From assembly GCA_002470825.1 (NCBI GenBank), contig DKOR01000015.1, positions 2,014 through 8,953 on the forward strand: a DNA stretch of 6,940 bases, in the 5' to 3' direction. Below the pieces are notes generated by a model. It made no database searches, was not told the DNA's origin, and worked only from the letters and a program-made list of their open reading frames with translations. Shown piece by piece: positions 5,762 through 6,940 of the stretch. The translations under genes were made by a program, and so were the position numbers. The DNA comes from Thiotrichaceae bacterium UBA7357 (GTDB lineage Bacteria > Pseudomonadota > Gammaproteobacteria > Eutrophobiales > Eutrophobiaceae). Each line of letters opens with the position of its first letter. Position 1 is the first letter of the stretch.

Positions 5762-6649
5762 ATGCATGAGCAATATAAATTTATGATGATATTTAAGATT
5801 AAACATTCAAAAAAATGCTTATTTAATAGTTTCATTTTCATCTCGTTATTACAATTTTCATTTCCAGCTCTTGCTGTGCAAACACCACAAGATCTTTCAG
5901 ATCAAGCATGGGAAAAGAATTTAAGAAAACAAAATTTTCAGGAGCGCAAAATTATAGAAGGAGCCGACCAAGAAATACTGGAAGTAAAAGCACCTATCAT
6001 GGCCGAAGATGCTTCTATTGTACCTCTATCTATTCATACAAAAATTGTACAAACCAAAGAACGCTACATTAAGAAGATGCATATCTTTGTTGATAAAAAT
6101 CCCATGCCATTAGTCGGTATATTTGAATTCACACCTGATAGTGGTAAAGCTGACCTAGCAATGCGCATTCGTATCAATGAATATAGCTACATACGTTCAG
6201 TTGCCGAATTAAATACTGGCGAACTATACATGAGTAAAAGCTTTGTGAAGGCTAAAGGAGCATGCTCTGCACCACCACCAGCTAGTATGGGCGATTCAAT
6301 AAAATTATTAGGTAAAATGAAAATGAAAGTTGTCGGTCTTGTCAAATTGGGTCGTCCTAATTTAATGCAAATAAGAGTGCGTCATCCAAATATTACTGGC
6401 TTGGCGCCTGAAAGACCTGGCTCGAGTGTGATACCACCTGCTTTTTTTGTGGACACCCTTGAAGTTGAATATAATAATAAACCAATAGTAAAAGCCCTTT
6501 TAACATTTTCTATTAGTATGGATCCAACATTGCGTTTCTACTTCTTCCCAGAAAATGAAGGCATTCTCACAGTTACAGGAACGGATACTAAGAGCGATAA
6601 ATTTAGTTCAACCCACGCAATTAATGTATGGAAACCTAAAAACTCCTAA
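5762..6649 (+). CDS. Exported SoxYZ fusion, quinoprotein dehydrogenase-associated SoxYZ-like carrier
   Basis: This 295-residue protein has a signal peptide: basic KIKHSKK, a hydrophobic core, and a likely cleavage after PALA (38/39), so it should act in the periplasm. A SoxY-like domain (about 45-170) ends in KAKGACSAPPPAS with Cys168 where SoxY has its carrier cysteine in GGCGG. A SoxZ-like domain follows (about 185-290), with IRVRHPNITGL, IPPAFFVDTLEVEYNN and SMDPTLRFYFFPENEG matching the SoxZ fold pattern. True SoxY and SoxZ are separate proteins of thiosulfate oxidation; this fused form is known as a companion of PQQ-dependent alcohol dehydrogenase systems, with undefined chemistry. No other sox gene is in the window. 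ATGs at 5783 and 5786 are equally plausible starts and give a more ordinary signal peptide; none has a strong Shine-Dalgarno sequence. The gene follows the regulator by 72 bp on the same strand. Confidence 0.85.
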   Translation: MHEQYKFMMIFKIKHSKKCLFNSFIFISLLQFSFPALAVQTPQDLSDQAWEKNLRKQNFQERKIIEGADQEILEVKAPIMAEDASIVPLSIHTKIVQTKERYIKKMHIFVDKNPMPLVGIFEFTPDSGKADLAMRIRINEYSYIRSVAELNTGELYMSKSFVKAKGACSAPPPASMGDSIKLLGKMKMKVVGLVKLGRPNLMQIRVRHPNITGLAPERPGSSVIPPAFFVDTLEVEYNNKPIVKALLTFSISMDPTLRFYFFPENEGILTVTGTDTKSDKFSSTHAINVWKPKNS

Positions 6650-6656
6650 GTGATTC

Positions 6657-6693
6657 AAACAAATATATAATACTTGCATTGCAATTTTTGTTT
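6657..6693 (+). terminator. Weak terminator-like hairpin after the SoxYZ-like gene
   Basis: An AAACAAA/TTTGTTT pair encloses an inner TTGC-ATT-GCAA hairpin (6674-6684) followed by five T residues (6685-6689). The stem is short and A+T-rich, so efficiency would be low. No stronger plus-strand terminator is visible before the window ends. Confidence 0.2.
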
Positions 6694-6724
6694 CATATTT
6701 CATTGGTCTGATGTAATAGGAAAA

Positions 6725-6752
6725 CTTGAGACTGTTTTTTCTGTGTTTCAAG
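6725..6752 (+). other. 8-bp hairpin with a T-rich loop
   Basis: CTTGAGAC (6725-6732) pairs with GTTTCAAG (6745-6752), with one G-U pair, around a 12-nt T-rich loop. No T-run follows on the plus strand. It lies in the presumed 3' region of the SoxYZ-like transcript and could act in message stability. Confidence 0.3.
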
Positions 6753-6763
6753 AGGATTATTTA

Positions 6764-6793
6764 AGAAAAAACCCAATAATCATAGTTTGGGCT
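6764..6793 (-). terminator. Rho-independent terminator-like hairpin on the minus strand
   Basis: Read on the minus strand, AGCCCAA pairs with TTGGGTT (one G-U pair) around a 10-nt loop and runs into TTTTTT (plus-strand 6766-6771), then CTT. It lies 44 bases beyond the stop of the partial minus-strand ORF at 6838, where a terminator for that gene would be expected. On the plus strand there is no T-run after the stem, so the signal points to minus-strand transcription. Confidence 0.45.
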
Positions 6794-6837
6794 ATAAGAC
6801 ATCAATCAAACTGAGCTTCATTCATCTTTATCTAGGT

Positions 6838-6940
6838 TTATATGCTATCCATAAAATATCCCATCACGGTTGATGCACGCGCTAATAAACTACTTAAAAA
6901 GTCAATCACTATCTGAATATGAGATAGTTTGTCCAGTTGT
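6838..6940 (-). CDS. Probable 3' end of an unidentified minus-strand gene
   Basis: One minus-strand frame is open from the window edge for 33 codons to a TAA at plus-strand 6838-6840; the other two minus frames are closed early. The tail includes LDKLSHIQIVIDFLSSLLAR and ends GYFMDSI, amphipathic or helix-like in character. I cannot assign a family from this fragment. Support comes from the terminator-like hairpin 44 bases downstream on the same strand and the lack of any good plus-strand ORF here. A chance open frame of this length is still quite possible. Confidence 0.4.
   Translation of the reverse strand, partial: QLDKLSHIQIVIDFLSSLLARASTVMGYFMDSI

Noticed and set aside
5762..6649. Sulfur-oxidation (sox) locus
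   Set aside because: Only a fused SoxYZ-like gene is present, without soxAX, soxB or soxCD and without the GGCGG arm; the fusion fits the quinoprotein-associated family better.
6842..6916. 24-codon plus-strand ORF near the right edge
   Set aside because: It is short, has at best a weak AGG upstream, and overlaps the better-supported open minus-strand frame.

Overview
The window is about 6.9 kb of moderately A+T-rich bacterial DNA. It carries the 3' two thirds of an acetone carboxylase operon, a sigma-54-dependent activator of the AcoR/AcxR type, and a periplasmic SoxYZ-like fusion protein. The gene families, the base composition and a Gram-negative type signal peptide suggest a proteobacterium, most likely a gammaproteobacterium, possibly marine or methylotroph-like. 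That placement is inference, because the window holds no taxonomic marker gene.

Layout, left to right. Positions 1-150 (+) are the last 49 codons of the acetone carboxylase beta subunit (acxA, HyuA family). Positions 196-2529 (+) are the complete alpha subunit (acxB, HyuB family), with the His/Asp/His manganese-ligand candidates in place. Positions 2600-3112 (+) are the gamma subunit (acxC), with four cysteines that could bind zinc. A 9-bp hairpin lies between acxB and acxC, and a strong rho-independent terminator at about 3156-3190 closes the operon. A roughly 500-bp A+T-rich gap follows. It holds several palindromes, an (ATT)5 tract, a possible sigma-70 promoter and a possible 31-codon minus-strand gene for a one-helix membrane peptide. 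Positions 3689-5689 (+) encode the enhancer-binding protein: GAF domain, AAA+ domain with GAFTGA, and Fis-type HTH. Positions 5762-6649 (+) encode an exported SoxY-SoxZ fusion of the quinoprotein-dehydrogenase-associated type. The right edge has a terminator-like hairpin on the minus strand and the probable 3' end of an unidentified minus-strand gene, convergent with the SoxYZ gene.

How it fits together. Acetone carboxylase converts acetone, bicarbonate and ATP to acetoacetate. The AcoR-type protein is the natural candidate for substrate-responsive activation of acxABC, but its target promoter would lie upstream of acxA, outside this window. SoxYZ-like fusions of this kind usually travel with PQQ-dependent alcohol dehydrogenase systems. 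Their presence next to acetone carboxylase suggests, as a hypothesis, a pathway from 2-propanol (or propane via 2-propanol) through acetone to acetoacetate, with alcohol oxidation in the periplasm and carboxylation in the cytoplasm. No clearly new defence or mobile system was seen. The least explained parts are the acxC-acxR gap with its small minus-strand ORF, and the structured leader of the regulator.
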